Source: Megaleporinus macrocephalus (lineage: Eukaryota; Chordata; Actinopteri; Characiformes; Anostomidae). From it: 64,000 bases of DNA. The notes beneath the pieces were generated by a model. The model was not told where the DNA came from. It was given only the letters and a program-made list of their open reading frames with translations, and searched no databases. The translations under genes were made by a program, and so were the position numbers. The DNA is taken from contig CM038720.1 of the NCBI GenBank assembly GCA_021613375.1, positions 18,184,715-18,248,714 on the forward strand, given 5' to 3'. Shown here one piece after another: positions 1 through 14,133 of this stretch (its first letter is position 1; each line of letters starts with the position of its first letter).

Positions 1-224
1 AACTCGTCTGATCAGAGCTGAGTTTTGTCAGGTTTGGGACGTTTGTGTGTTTCTCTGTGTAGACGCATTGTTTTAACTGAACTGCATTGCATGGTTTAAA
101 AATGTGATAAAGAAAAAGAAAAAATGCTTTCATTGAATTTCCAAAATGAATTTCAGCATTGAACTGATAAGTATTATACTGTAACATTTCTTATTTTCTT
201 GAAAGTGCAAGTATTTATACAGGC

Positions 225-425
225 TTGTTCACAAAACCAGAACAATTTGGGGGCAATTTTATGATTCTATATACAACACCGTCTACAATCTGAAGAACCA
301 TTACACCATGCACAAATATTTCTATATAGAATTTGTATCTGTACATAGAACTCATGGTTCTGCACAGAACCATTGTCTTTACCAAATAACCCTTAAAGAA
401 CCATCGTTTTAAGAGTGTAGACCTA
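225..425. repeat. foldback AGAACC repeat, partial copy
   Basis: Half-copy of the foldback family. It contains ATATACAACACC, a CAATCTGAAGAACCATT segment, a TTCTATATAGAA palindrome and the right end ACCATCGTTTTAAGAGTG. The same modules recur at 690-1225, 2970-3195, 29520-29800, 32805-33140 and 43680-44625. Confidence 0.7.
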
Positions 426-689
426 GAAATCCGTGAATGCATGAATCCATGAAATCCGTGAATCCATGTGCATGTTTAGCCATTAGCAGTTAGCAGGCTG
501 CATGACTAAAGGGATGAATGTCATTGGCAAAAATGGAAATGCCAGCTAGTGCAGACGGGCAGTGATGGGCTGAGCTCAGTGCCAGACTGCTGCTCTGGAA
601 GGGATGCGTGACGGAGAGAGAGGAGGAGAGACGGAGGGTGAAATGGACGAAACAGTTCTAGGACCTAGGGGTGGCCAGAACCAGAAACG

Positions 690-1225
690 CTTAAAAAAAA
701 CATTTGCACTTTGTTGTTTCTTCTGATTGATGGAGAATATGTTGTATATCGTTTTGTATAGCTCTGTAAGGGTTTTGCTATTGTTACGTTATCAAGCTTG
801 TAACAATAGCAGAACCCTTTGCGGTGCCATTTAGAACCCTTTACAAAAAGTTTCTATAGATAAACATGCAACAGATTATTCTAAAGACCTGTTTTACTGT
901 GCAAAATAATGTTTTAGCAAGCAACTGTGAGTTTTATACAGAACAATGTTATGTACTTTATAAGAGTTTATAGTATAATAAATAATAAAATTACCTTAAC
1001 AAACATTTGTAAGGTTCCATAGGACATAGCACCAAAAAGGTTTCTGCTGTTGTTACAAGCTTAGCATCTAAAAAATAGCTGAATCATTTTTGTTGCTATT
1101 TAGAAACGTATAAACCTTCTTCATCAATCTGGAAAAAAAACAAACATGGAAAGAACCGTTTAAGCAGGCTCTCTATAGAACCATTGTATTTACTAAAGCA
1201 ATCTAAGGTAACCCATCATAGAAAA
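690..1225. repeat. foldback AGAACC repeat, hairpin-centred copies
   Basis: The centre is a clear hairpin: AGGGTTTTGCTATTGTTAC (769-787) pairs with 800-818 (18 of 19 bases complementary) across a 12-base loop. A second, more degraded unit follows at 985-1225 with TTCTGCTGTTGTTACAAGCTT and the ACCATTGTATTTACTAAAG module. Confidence 0.7.
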
Positions 1226-2969
1226 GGCAAAGTCTGTAAACAGCCAGTGTACAGTAACTGCATCAACTAAAAATAAGCAAGTCACTGACTAGATATCAGC
1301 TTATTCCAATATCATTACATTTTTGTTTGTTTTTTTATCTATTTTTTTTCTTATTGTATTGACCAAAACCTTGGTGGTGGTGGGATCTTTGGCTACAGGC
1401 ATCCCAAAGGAGTTGAATCTCTCATGATCACCGTTATTTTCATTCTAGCCGGTCGTTACTAGAGAAAATGTCAAGCTCCATCTAGTTCCTCGCCGCGCAC
1501 TTGCACTTGCCAAGGGAAGATGCCACAGAGATGTCGCAAAGCCCTCCCGCCCGGAGGCGTGGGGTGGGGAGTGGCAGTCGTTTGCTTTATTGTCAGGCGG
1601 ACGCTGCTGACACCGTATAAGATAAAGACAAATTTCTTTGTACTGAAGCTAAACAAATGCAAAGCACACGTCAAAACAAACCTCTCTCTGATGTAGGAGC
1701 TGTGCAGTCTTTTATTTGTACTGCTAGATTTCACAATACTTATATTGCCCAAGGATGCAAATGAGCCTTTAACCAGGCTCTAAATGTAAAGTGAACACAC
1801 AGAAAAGAATAACAATAATAATATATATCATATTATAAAAATATATTGTTTGTTAATTATGTTTGCTGTATAATCTGTCACAGTACTCAAACCACAAAAG
1901 GCACCAGGGACCACACATTAATGTTTTATAGTGTGCTGTGAGATTTCTGACCAATATTTGATGTTTAGATGAATCATAGCATTCATAGAGGTGATTCCTG
2001 TTCCAGTTCTGGTTGGTGTAACTAATTAGCTAGACACACTTCACCCAAGATCTCTAATCTAAACCAAAACAAGTTTGATCGACAACAATGTAACAATATA
2101 ATTATTATAACAACATAAAATGGGATTGTGTTTGTATGATGCAACGCGAGAAGGATAGTCCATGAGTTTAGTGTGGTAGACAGAACAGGCACGGCATGTC
2201 AATCCTAATGTTTCTGTGTGGTGCAGAAGGGAGATGCTCGCCGCTGTAGTTACTGTTTGGTGCTTTCACAGAGGGCTGATCTAATCAGGGTCCTACTGCT
2301 GAGTGTTACGAGGTCATTTGTAAGCGGTTGTCGTAGCCTAGCCGTGCGAGGTGTTCACAGCAGCACCAGGGACTGCAGTGCAGAGCTGCAGGTTTTAAAG
2401 GGGGGGGATGGTGAATCTGCAGGAGCATCACAAACTAAGAGCTTGATCCACTCTCTCGTCTCTATTAGCTCATTAGCTAGCAGATTAATAGAAAAAGTCC
2501 TTTGTTAATATGGCTTCATAATTCCGGTGCAGAATGACAAAACATCATACAACTTTTTATCTCTGAAGAAGATCAAAGCCCCATAAAAGAATGCAAAATA
2601 GTTTTTGATTTAGATTTTTAAAACAGCCTAATTATTCTCTTATCTATCAAACTATCCTACCTGTAGTTGTAACACAAGGCTGAAGTCATTTCCTATTCGC
2701 CAGCTTCTTGTTCAGATGTTGATGTTTCGCCTCAAATGCTGCAGCAGATAATATTATAATGGTTGAGGCAGATGCCTCATTACATTATACATTATATATT
2801 AATTACATTTTAGTGAAAGTACATTAATGTTGGATCTACCTACCTCCATTAACTATTAGTTTTATCTTTGTGTTTGGTAATATGTTCCTTTAATGTGTTT
2901 AAGTTATTTTGCTCTGTTTCTTTTAGTGAATGCATCGATTAAATGTATAGTATGTAATAGCTGTCTGCT

Positions 2970-3195
2970 GTTGTGTGTAGTTAAAAAATATGTTGTATAT
3001 GGTTCTATGTAGAACATATTTGAAAAACCCACATAGTTTATTCTATTGTTACCTTACAATAGAAATATACTCTCCACCAATCTGAGGAGCCATTTCACCA
3101 TTGAAGAGTCCAAATGGTTTCTTCACAGATTCATGGTTTAAAAAGAAATGTTTTTCTTGCTAAAGAACCCTTCCAGAGCCATCTTATGCAATTTA
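2970..3195. repeat. foldback AGAACC repeat, degraded copy
   Basis: Contains the family modules ATGTTGTATATGGTTCTATG, a TCTATTGTTAC centre and, at its end, CTAAAGAACCCTTCCAGAGC. It is too diverged to draw a full stem. Confidence 0.6.
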
Positions 3196-6100
3196 ACCAC
3201 ATTTTTTGTTTAGTACAATTCTGTACTAAAACTGTAATCTCTTATTGTACAGTTAAAGATTATATTAGAAACACTGTGCTATTTTAATATGACAGTGACG
3301 ACGTGCATGTTTGTGCTTATTCATTAGTTTCAGGTCACAGTTTGGGTTTCGGTTCAAAGTGAGTTTCAGTTTCTTTATATAATGTAAGACTGACTGCAGG
3401 CTGATTAAGGCCACACCTCTATCTCCTTGCTGTCCTGCTCCGAACACCATCGACCAGCTCTCGATCAAGTGCCCTCAGAGAAATGGGCTGAGTACTTCTG
3501 CATCTGATAGCATTGACAACATAAGCTCAATGTTGTTCTCCTGCAGGAGGAGAATTCTCTTCTTTTATTCCAAGTAATTTTTTTTCCAGTCTTGTACAGT
3601 GAGGTCAGGAAGAGGATCCTATTTAAAGTATACTGAAGCCAGAAAGTCTATTTGAAACTGACTTTTGAGGTTTTTTTCTGTATCTGGAACCCTCCAGATG
3701 GTCACACCCATCAACTCACAACAACTAATCTGTGTGTTACTGACCACTGACCCTGATTAACAAACTCCATCATTAATATTATAGGCGTGAATTAAAATAC
3801 TTTTGATGTGATTGACTGTAAAACTGCAATGCGGTCTAAAGAACATCACTTGAACGTCTTACATGCTTCAGATGGATTTCAGTCTGAAGTAGCTTCAAAC
3901 CAAGACTGAACTTCAAACACCATTGTACTCTCGAAAATACTGCAATGTTGGAATTCTAGCTTCTACAGACAAACGGGTAACTATTTGTGAAGTGTGGATG
4001 TGTCTGAATTCCATTTTAGCTATACTATACACTTTTAGGCTTTTACCATGTGTTCATTATTATACAACAGAAAGTTATAAAGTTCATAAAATAACCAAAA
4101 GTTCTTCTTCTCATTCAGCTTGCCATGGGTGCTCAACATTGCCTTACTCTAATGGAACTACATTTCTTGGTGGAATATGTGTTTATGTTGATTATTGATA
4201 ACAATAACATGCATTCATTTCCAAATTGTGCATTTTGTCATATTTTAGATTGCCCACTGTCACTTAAGGTCATACATTACTGTGATTTTACTGCTGGACA
4301 GGGAGTATGTGTGTAACAGCATCCTTCCCCATGTTACATTTACAGCAACCTCCATAATCCTTATTGCTTTATTATTGCTCCATTGGTTAGATTAATTCAG
4401 TGGCAAGGAAAACAACGTTTTTGGATTTTTTAAAGATAAAGATAAAATAATATATACTATAATATATAATATATATACATATTTATATATATAATATAAA
4501 TAATATATACTAAAAAATGCAAATATTGATAAACATTATTTAAATCATCTGTTTCTTAATTTTTGCTTGTTAATAACCAGACACAGAATACTGAGGAGCA
4601 TGTGGGCTTTGCCCACACTAGGCTCTAAGACCGTGCTGCGGGTATTAACAGATTTCCAAATAGATGTCATTGATTTAATGGAATCCAGAAAGCAGATTTA
4701 CAGGCCAAATATCAGGCTCAGTCCGTCCTGCTATTCAAACAGTGCGTCGAGGAAAAATAAATAATTCCAGCTCCAACAATGGCAAAGCACAAAGACTAAC
4801 AGCGGGGGCTGCCAATCACACGTCTGTATATTGTCATTTGTATGCGCTCTCTTTCGGGTGAGTTTACTAAACACAAGTTAAACACAGGAAGAGGACGTTT
4901 ATTGTGTCGTCGGTCAAAAACAGATCATTGTACTATTGTTACCAGAGAATGCATTCGGAAAAATAGTGGACAGACCTTATCAGGCTTTCTGTTTATTTGG
5001 TTAATAATCTAAAATTCTCATATGGTTCATTTACTACTGGAAACCATCTCTGTGGAGACAATTGGCCTGCTCCCCCCCCCCATCCCCCAATAATTTAGGA
5101 CGTTATACAAGCAGCTTCCTCTTCTAATTAGTAGCCGATTGATTTGCGGGAGCATTTATATCACTCTTTCTTTGGGATGCTCTGTCTCCAACCTGCTGTG
5201 CTTCAGTTCCTGTCTGAGCCTCATGGTTTCAATTATTGGACATCTCTGCACTCAAAGCATGTTTGAGGGCCTTTTAAGCAAACACAAAGCCTTATTAATC
5301 AATATGTTTCATCCTGAACTGTCCTCTATTGAGGGAGTGCGTATTAAGCTTCTTGCTGGCTCGTTAATTGCCAGACCCACCGCTGTTTGCTGCATATTAA
5401 TTAGCTATTAGCCTTTGTGCGGCACGTTGAGTTCCTTCTCCGCTATGACATTGGGGAGACATGGTGCCACTGTCAACCAGAGAAGGGGTCAATCTAGCAT
5501 CCTCAGCCGGCAATCTTGGTCAAGCATAACAAAATCCAATCATATTTCGGGGCCAAAGCTGAGCATGAAACTATGTGCTAGCGGCTCATGGTGCAGGAAG
5601 GTGGCCTGGGACCTGCTGAACGGGATTATAGCAGCTGATCTCAGGCCAGGGTGCTGATAACATGTTCATTCTGTTTAATAGCGAGATAGAAAAGAACAGC
5701 ATTTAATGGGGAAATGGGATATCAGTGCGACGTAAAGTGTAAACCATCAGAATGCTGAACTGCGCCAGGTGATATTATTTGCAACAGTTAGTTCCGATCA
5801 GACAAGCGGATTGGTTGGAAGGTGTTCCACCCACGTTGGAATATCTGATAACTTTACAGTATCATACCTGTGCCCTTCCAGTTGCAAAGTAGCAAAAACT
5901 TCTGCAAACAGTTCAGTATAAATCACAACTCACATGATGTATGAATTAAACCACGACCACGCTGAAGGGTTGAATTTGGGTACAAGTTAAATTGTAGAAG
6001 CTGTTCAAATAGAGGAGCATCTCTTTTCATTCGCCTGCTGTGAAGAATGTTAGCAAAAGAAAGCAAGTGTGCCAAAACTGCATACCTTTCATATTAGCTT

Positions 6101-6990
6101 CAGTATAGATACAGACTAATAAAGCTTAAAATGTTTATCTATCTTGTTTAGATAGCATTTTAATTTGTTCACTGGTCTTGCATGTGGCTGTGGTCTAGAG
6201 AGTGTTTGGTATACCACAGTGTGAAAAATGCACTTGTTATATTGAAGATACAGAGAGATATAAAACTGCAGTACTTTTCACAATGCACTTTAATTATTGA
6301 AGAGTCGGTAGTCATTATTTTTAAACAATACAATTAAAATGTGAAATCCAGTTTGCTCTCTCATTATCATGAAACATACCTCTGGTCAGTGTTGGTCAAA
6401 ACTTATTGTATTGTGACATAACGCAATAACAGTATATATTTTTGTAATGTCCAGCCTAACATACAGTAATATGATCACCATATTCAAGTGTATTTATTTC
6501 TTTACACCCACACCATAAACTGTAAGCATATTTTCTACTATATCACTATTGTTGTAATGTGGAAGAGTAAAAACATATTCCGAAAATTCTTAGTTTTCAT
6601 TTACTTTTGCGGAATTTGTTGTTCTAAGCTGTAATAGAACACAAGCAGGAGTGTGTCATCATCACAAATAACAAAGCGGCTGTGATCTGGTGGCTGGCAT
6701 TCTCTCGAACCTCAAGTTTGCGCACGTGTAGGATAGAAAGAGAAAACAAGCTCAAGCTGCTGGGATGTGATTTCATGTGTGAGCCTCACGTAAATAACAG
6801 CCTTCCATGGAACAAACATTATGATGGTGGTTGAGGAAAAAAGTGCTATCAGTGATATTACAACTCCAGCCTGCCAGTGAGATTGAAAACAGCCAAACAA
6901 TACGAGAGAGAGGAGAGCGAACACTAATGCGCTGTGACGTTCTCCACTGTCTGCTTTTGGAGAAGCCCCCGCTGGATATTGAGTTACCAC

Positions 6991-6992
<2 letters not shown>

Positions 6993-7048
<56 letters not shown>
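6993..7048. repeat. TG microsatellite
   Basis: 28 uninterrupted TG units, followed after about 95 bp by a second imperfect TG/TATG tract (7144-7198). It creates artificial open frames of His-Thr or Cys-Val repeats that are not genes. Confidence 0.97.
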
Positions 7049-7052
<4 letters not shown>

Positions 7053-8194
7053 GGTGTGACAGATTGAGGGGAACAGTGGACGACAGTCTCACAAAAGGTT
7101 GGCCTGGAGAAGAGAGATGCTGAGCGGCTGAGGAATGCTTGTGGTGTGTGTGTGTGTGTGTGTGTATGTATATGTGTGTATGTATGAGTGTGTGTGTTTG
7201 CTGTACATTTGAAGGACAGAAATGTCCACACTTTAAAGTAAAACCACAGAAAAACAGGACTAAAACTCAGGACCAACAAAACAGGCTAAAACTCCATTTC
7301 ATCAGAAAACATCAAGAACATCAGAATAATAAATCATGGCTGATTGGCTGAGCTACATTTGACCAATCGTAACTGATATTTGTATTAATCCTCAGAGATA
7401 TTAAAACTTGTCCATTAATTCATATGAAGATACCCTAAGAAGTCTTTTATAATACACAATGTGTCACAATATGTATTTGTTCTGATAAGTTTAAACATAT
7501 TGAGCCCACATTTTAAAAGCATCATTGAAAACTATGAATTCAGTTATTTGTGTTCCACATTTTACACACTGTGCTGTATTAAACCTAATTAAACAGGACT
7601 AATTATGTTCTATTTAAAATCAAGCCTACAGTTTGACAGTGGTTTTAGGTACAGCCAATCACATTGAATAGTCATATTACCAAGCTCTAGTTTTCCTTAG
7701 GTGGACCCTGGTCAGGCATAAGCGTGTTTATGTGTTAAACATACAAACCCTGCTTAAGAGTGAGTTTTTATTTCAACTGAAGGATGAAGAGCTATATGTT
7801 TATTAATATATGACCAGAAACCAGTGTAAATTAAAATGAATATAAAAGCCATGATTGGGCACATGAGCAATATTGTTGTTTGTCTTATCACTTGTAAATA
7901 TTTGATTTGAGTTTAATGCTCTGTTCTAGTTCTCTTAAAACCTGAGCCTACATAGCACTTAAAGACACAAGAGTGTTGTATTAAATGAAAAAAACAAGTT
8001 ATACATATGTTAAAAATTACTTAAAAAATGCTGATTAGATCTGTCTGAGAACTGTGTGGGCGTGGCTAATTATCACCTTGATTGACAGTTCTCTGTCCAG
8101 CACTTCTAGCCTGCTCCACCCCTCTTACAGAACTAACATCATTATTCATCTATTGTGTGATGCTAACTGGACCAGAAAGTCACAGATAAACAGA

Positions 8195-8450
8195 TGTGCA
8201 GACAGACAAATAAACAAATGGAAGGACAAGCATATTAATGAAGTAATTGATGATGGGTATATGGATAAAAGAATGAACGAATGCAGGAATGATGCTGACG
8301 TATGGATAAAAGACTGAACGGATGGAGAAACAATTTTGGTGATGGTTAGAGGAATGAGTAGATGAAGGAACAGTGTTGGTATATGGATAAGAAATGAACG
8401 GATAAAGGAACAGTCTTAGTGAATGAATAAGGAAATGGGTCATGGGCAGC
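8195..8450. repeat. degenerate GGAT/GAAT-type repeat
   Basis: Repeated variants of TATGGATAAAAGAATGAACG, GGATGGAGAAAC and GAATGAATAAGG give an old, imperfect tetranucleotide-derived array. It has no coding value. Confidence 0.6.
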
Positions 8451-10899
8451 TAAAGACAGGAGGTCTACCGAGCTGGCTTTTGGTTATGCTGGTCAGCTTC
8501 TCTGAGTCTGAAACTGTTTTGTGTGGACAGGCCAGGGGAGGTCATTCGGGTGGTCATGGGAAGGGTGTTGCCCAAGATTAGGAATGCCCAGTTTACATGC
8601 AGAGGATAAAAGTATGGAATGTATGGAATATGGAGTATGGAATGTTTACAGTTTACTTGCAAACAAGATTGACCTCATAAGAAAGAACACCTGGTTTTCC
8701 TGGTTCTTTCAAAATGTTCCTTAACATAAATGATAATCCCAACTATGCACACAGAAACTATAGATTATTGTAAATGAAATAAAATTTCTAGACGATTTTG
8801 GTGCCGTTTGCAAATGTGATAAGAATGATATTTATAATATAAGTTACGTGTCTATGACCTCATATCCTGTAATTGCATGAAAACAAACGTGTGAGGTAAA
8901 GTCTCATTTCTGTCAAGAACCTCTTACAAGTTCAATCTGAAGAAGATCATAGAGACGCTGTAGGAGTGTCTGCTGCTCTTTACAGCACTTGTTGGGTGAT
9001 GTGGAGCATATTTTCTCATCTGAATGTCAGTGGGCCGAGTGTCTGAATATGTATTACTCTAATAGTCTGTGTAAGCCTGTAACATAGTGTTCAGTTAGAA
9101 GGTTCACTGTCTGGGTTCTTGTTTGAGCATGCAGAGATTCACTAAAGAACTTGTGATGAACAGTCTTTTTAAAGAACGTACTGTTTTTATGATACTCATT
9201 TGGTAAATGTAGTCCAGTTATGAAAGTAGCATGTTTTATATTGAATTGCTGACAGTAAGGATTTTGGAGGGAAGACATTTAAATGAGTAGTTTACTTGGT
9301 TCGAGCTTAAGTTTAAGACAAACTTAAACCATAAGAAGCTTGGGGATTTCTTGTTAAGCCAGCTAGAGAGATGTAGCATGGGACAGTGAGGAGAGATCCA
9401 GTTTCGGTGGACTGTGGCAAGATAAAGTGCATGTTAATACATACAGTGGCTTATAGTAAATGGCAGAGTTAAAGATTGACCTGCATTGACCTGTCCAGGA
9501 ACAAACATTGTGATTGGTAAAAGAGCTGATTTGCATATTAAAAACCCTCTATCACAGCAGTAATGCAAAAGCTAAATTGTGATAATGATTAACAAATGCA
9601 GCCCTAATCTGTATATTAAACAGCTTTGAACTGAAATGCTTTTGGTTTTTGTTGTGTGGCCGCGTCCTCTGTTTTTTTGTTATGTAGTCACGGCGTGGTG
9701 CTATATTATGCATGCACAAAGCAAATCAGTGCACTCAGGTCATAAAAGCACGGCGATGATATTTGCTGCTTAAAAATCAATCCAAAGACAGATTAGCTAT
9801 TTAAATGCTAAAACTGTACACGAGGAAGCAGAACCGAACAGGCCGAACAGATAGCAACCTGGCTGCAAGCTTGGCGAGACAAGAGCTCAGCATATATTTC
9901 CCAAGTCTAATGTTGCATGACAAGGGACCAAGGTTCTGTCAAGGTGAATCAGTTAGAGGCTCTTTTTTAAAGACCTTGCGAATGCCACCTCCCGTCTCTG
10001 TGCTGAAAGATTTGCAAGGGGGGCTGAGTGGCCCTGTAGAAAAAATTAATAAATAAAATAAAAAGGTTATGAAATCCTTTCTCACTCCTCTAATCGCCAG
10101 ACGGACCTTTAAAAAATAAAGCGTAATATTTTATATTCTGATCCTCACAGAGGCATTTGAAAGCCATTTCATGAAATATGCATGTTCAAATTTCCGATTT
10201 TCTAGATGTTTTTTATTTAATAGGCCTACAGGTACTAATCTCTTAAATCCATTAGGGAAATAAATTGATGAATTATAATCCTCTGAGTACATGTAAAGTA
10301 AAGACGAACGCAGAGGAAGCCCTCATTTCGCACTGATCCCTGGCGTAATCCAATCACAGGACCATTACTTCGGCCCGTCCGCAGCCCTTTATTTAATCAA
10401 ACCTCATCTTGTTTCTATTAAGATTTGCTGAACGGTATATCTTCCTGCAGCCTTTCTTTGGGATTATCCCGGCTGCGGCTCGGCTGAAGTGTGGAGAAAT
10501 GTATTTGCCCGTGTCTGGATTTATATCTGTCATCCTCAGCATTCTCAGCAAATGTATCATGGTCAAATGACAAATTGCTTAAATGAAGTGCTTCGTGAGA
10601 GCAAGCTGAACTCACAGTCACGGAATAGACTGCTGGAGAAACACAGAGCTGAACACTGAAATATAAAGGACATTATTACAATGTGGAGTCTCTTCCTCTC
10701 TGACTGTGTAAGCATTTGCAGGTCTTTACAATACATTGTTTACTTTATCGCAACACCGGCCATCACAGTTTTGATCATGCAGATTTTTTATGCACTGTAC
10801 AGGTGAGTCTGTAATGAGGTGTTTAGAAGAATGAACTTCATCCAACATATCTAAAATCTAACATTTCTGTTGGTCCACTGTTAATAAACACCATCCACC

Positions 10900-11800
10900 A
10901 CTGCATCCACAAATACAGGTTATACATATATATATATACATATATTAACAATGTCCAGAAACACTGCCAACCTCTCTGTACACCAGTTAATCTAATCTAA
11001 AATGGACTGATGCTCAGTGGAAACCAGTGGTCTGATGAGTTCAGCTTTTAGATTGTTTATGGAAATAAAGGACATTCTTTTTCTTGGCCATCCAGATTGT
11101 TACCAGTGTAAAATTTGCAATCCTGCATCTGCAATAGTGGTAGTGGCAGGGGTTGCAGGGGTGGGGTGCTAGGGTGGAGGGTGGGGTGCTAGAGTGGGGG
11201 GGGTATTAGTGGATAATCTGTTAAAGCTCCATTAACACAACATATGCGGGTTCTAGGCTTCATCCTTTTCAGAGAGATCCATGATTATTCAACATGGTCA
11301 ACACAGACAAACATTCTGGGTCTGTTACAACAGCATTGCTGTGTATTTAGAGGGTGCAGTTGCTGAACCGACCTGCATGCAGTCCAGTACAGTCTCACAC
11401 TGGAAATGAATTGCTTTATTAAGCTCAAAATATGACAACGAAGACTCAAATGGTTTCACAGCTGACCTGGACGAGACTGTGCCTTCAACCCTCCAATACT
11501 TAAGAGCTGCTAAAGGAAACATTAAACATGTAAATATGATTCTGTTCTAACGTGTTGCAGCATGAAATTTGGAATGAGTGTATATTAAAAAAAACTAAAG
11601 TAAAACAGAAAATGTTGTGTTTTTCTACTACAAAAACCTGAGGGCAAGTAAAGAAAAGGGGGGGGGGGGGGGGGCAGGCAAAGACAGCAGCAGGTCAAGA
11701 CAGGATGTGACATTTTCAATTTAACACAGGTCAGAAACATGTTCTGCTGTCTGATTTCATAAGTATTTCATACACGGCCCCAACTTTTTTGGAACTGGGA
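10900..11800 (+). mobile_element. decayed Tc1/mariner-type element
   Basis: The segment starting near CAATGTCCAGAAACACTGCC, then AATGGACTGATGCTCAGTGG and GATGAGTTCAGCTTTTAGAT, resembles the catalytic region of a common fish mariner-type transposase on the + strand. Further on, GTTACAACAGCATTGCTGTG, then CTGCATGCAGTCC, matches its later part. The 3' tail CCAACTTTTTTGGAACTGGG (about 11780) resembles the family's end. It is riddled with stops, carries an internal G-rich insertion (11130-11210) and a run of 17 G (11658-11674), and cannot encode a working enzyme. Confidence 0.6.
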
Positions 11801-13925
11801 TTTTAAAAAAGTGCAATATTTCACTGCACTGCATAATAGCTATTTCTTTCTTTCTATTTTTATTTAAATATTCTTCCTCTGATTGAAAAATCACCATTTT
11901 AAGCTATTTTAGAGAGAATGCGAACACTAAGATACATATTGTTGTCAAAGTACCACTTTTTAGCCTTATTTGCAGGCCAAGGTCACAAGTAGCATTCAGC
12001 ATACTGCAAGAAAACATATATTATTAGATAAATCAATTTTTTTAATTATTAATTTTGCTTATAGGCAACATGCCGCATTACGTGACTATGTATCTTAGCT
12101 TGTACCAAACTGCACTCACGCATTGAAGGTTAGTAAGTAGAAAAGAAGTTTCCAAGATCATAAAATATTCTTTCGTTGTTTTAGGGCTTTGATTTTGACC
12201 GGGCCATCAATCAGTGCACTAGGTGTCTATAATACAATTTCTCTGAATTGTTCTGGTCTGCAACCATCCACCTTTCATCAGGGCTACTCAAAGCTGCCCA
12301 CTTACTGATGGAGAATCCTCACTATCTGTGCAGTTCATGGTATTTAAGAGCCATCCAGATAAACTGCAGCTCCATTATCATGAGGCTGTTCCAGGCCTGA
12401 CATTTAAATCAGCCTTTGTCATTTTCATAGTGGGAGGTAGCTTAATGGCAATTGCAAGGTCACTGCAAATACTCTGTAATTTGAAGTAGATTCTTATTAT
12501 CAAGCACAGCTCTGAAGCCACATTAGAAGAGGGGTGTTGGGAGGGGGGCGATGCTATTTTTTGGGGGTTCATGTTTAAAACATTTTTCAGCTGTTTTGCT
12601 CCTGAAATGCATAAGCACCCATTGAACTAAAGTAGAGGAAAAAATGTTCTTCTTAACATTTCACGGCAGATAATACTCGCTTCTGTATTGCGCTTGGCAA
12701 GTGAGCCTGCAGATGCTATGCAAGCGCAAAAAGCGATGAAGTACCATTGAAACCTTTTTATGCAGGGATTAGCTTGTTGTACAAGTGCCACAGCTGGTTT
12801 CTTTGGAGTGTTTTTGGCTAGCTGGGCTTTTGGAGGGAAGAATGTAGCGATAAAGCCTAGCGTTGTGCAAAACCCTGTGCCTGTTAAAACAGAACGAAAG
12901 GTCTTACAGAGTTCATAGCAGCGAATGTAGAGCTTATTTTTCTTGATTTTGAGAAGCGCTTCGCTGTTGTTGCTGCGCTCCATTAAATTAAGCAAGCCGT
13001 TTAGACTCTGTATGTAATGTAAATGCTGCCAATGGGCCCTCAAGGCCAAACGTGATCTATTTACAGCTTCAGTCAGGAGGCTTCAGTGGTGCAAATCTGG
13101 TCCAGAGGCCATTACTCCGGCACCCAGCCGTGCCCTGCGAATGACAGATATCTAAGTCATGCAGGAGAGACAGTGATGAGGCTGCTTTATGGCAACAGAT
13201 TGAAAGATGGTCATTGATAAAAATCAATAAATAAATAACTGCTGTCATTTAACCCAGCAGGTCAACATTGCATACTCTCCATTGAGGCACAGTTAAACAT
13301 AAAAAATAATAAATAATAAAAGTATGGTAATTTAATTGTAAGCCTGTTATGCATTATTTTGGAATCTTTGTAAGAGCATGCATAGTTTTTTTTTGATCAG
13401 TTAGGCCATTTCTATTGGTTAGCATTTTTATAACACAGTAATTAAACTGAAAGTCCACTGTAACTGAAATTCCAATGTCCATGTAGTTATTCAATAATTT
13501 GCTGAATCAACTGACCTTTACAAATATTTGCAAATAAAGGTTGGTACAGCCTAAGAGTCAAGGGACTTTTAAAGGGGGTCTGCAGTTATAGAGGTGTAGA
13601 AAAAATTGATACACCTGGCAGTATTATGCTTTTTAGTCCTGTATGGATTCTCAGATACACAATATTGACTGGTAATTAATTGTTAAATATAAAAAATTGA
13701 TGCAGACAGTGTGTCATCCACCGACCACCATTTGGCTGTCCCACTCCAAAATAAACAAGTAGTGTAAATGTTAGCATTAGCAAACCTATGCAATGTGTGT
13801 TTTTATATTATGATAGTTTTTCCAAAATGAGATTAAATATCATGGTATGTCACAGTATAAAGAATCCTGTATCGTTATACATGTTGCTTCACCGGGTTCT
13901 TATATATAAATACATAACCCTAGCC

Positions 13926-14133
13926 AGTAGAGGTGAGCTATATAGAAAAAATAGAAATCGTGATTAATGAAATTAATACAATATTAATTTCTTCAGAGAT
14001 TTGATCTGAGAAAACTACACACACTTGGTCAGTGTTCTACATGTACGGGTGATATTCACGACATGCTCAGAAAAGTGTATTATATTGTGTGTATATGTAT
14101 CACAAAATGTATTGTTATAATGCTCAGCCCTAG
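13926..14133. mobile_element. short inverted-repeat element (MITE-like)
   Basis: The left end TAGAGGTGAGCTATATAG and the right end (reverse complement AGGGCTGAGCATTATAACA) are imperfect inverted repeats. The AATATTA-rich interior is typical of fish non-autonomous elements whose ends read like GGGYTGRGYRATAT. Similar ends occur at 58416-58870, and a right-end fragment occurs at about 24035-24092. Confidence 0.45.

Noticed and set aside
6712..7351. Open frames of His-Thr and Cys-Val repeats on both strands
   Set aside because: They are translations of the TG microsatellite at 6993-7048 and the neighbouring tract.
12627..13049. 140-codon open frame on the minus strand
   Set aside because: No domain or family resemblance, no splice context, and it lies in a long intron; probably chance in a low-stop stretch or shadow of a conserved non-coding element.
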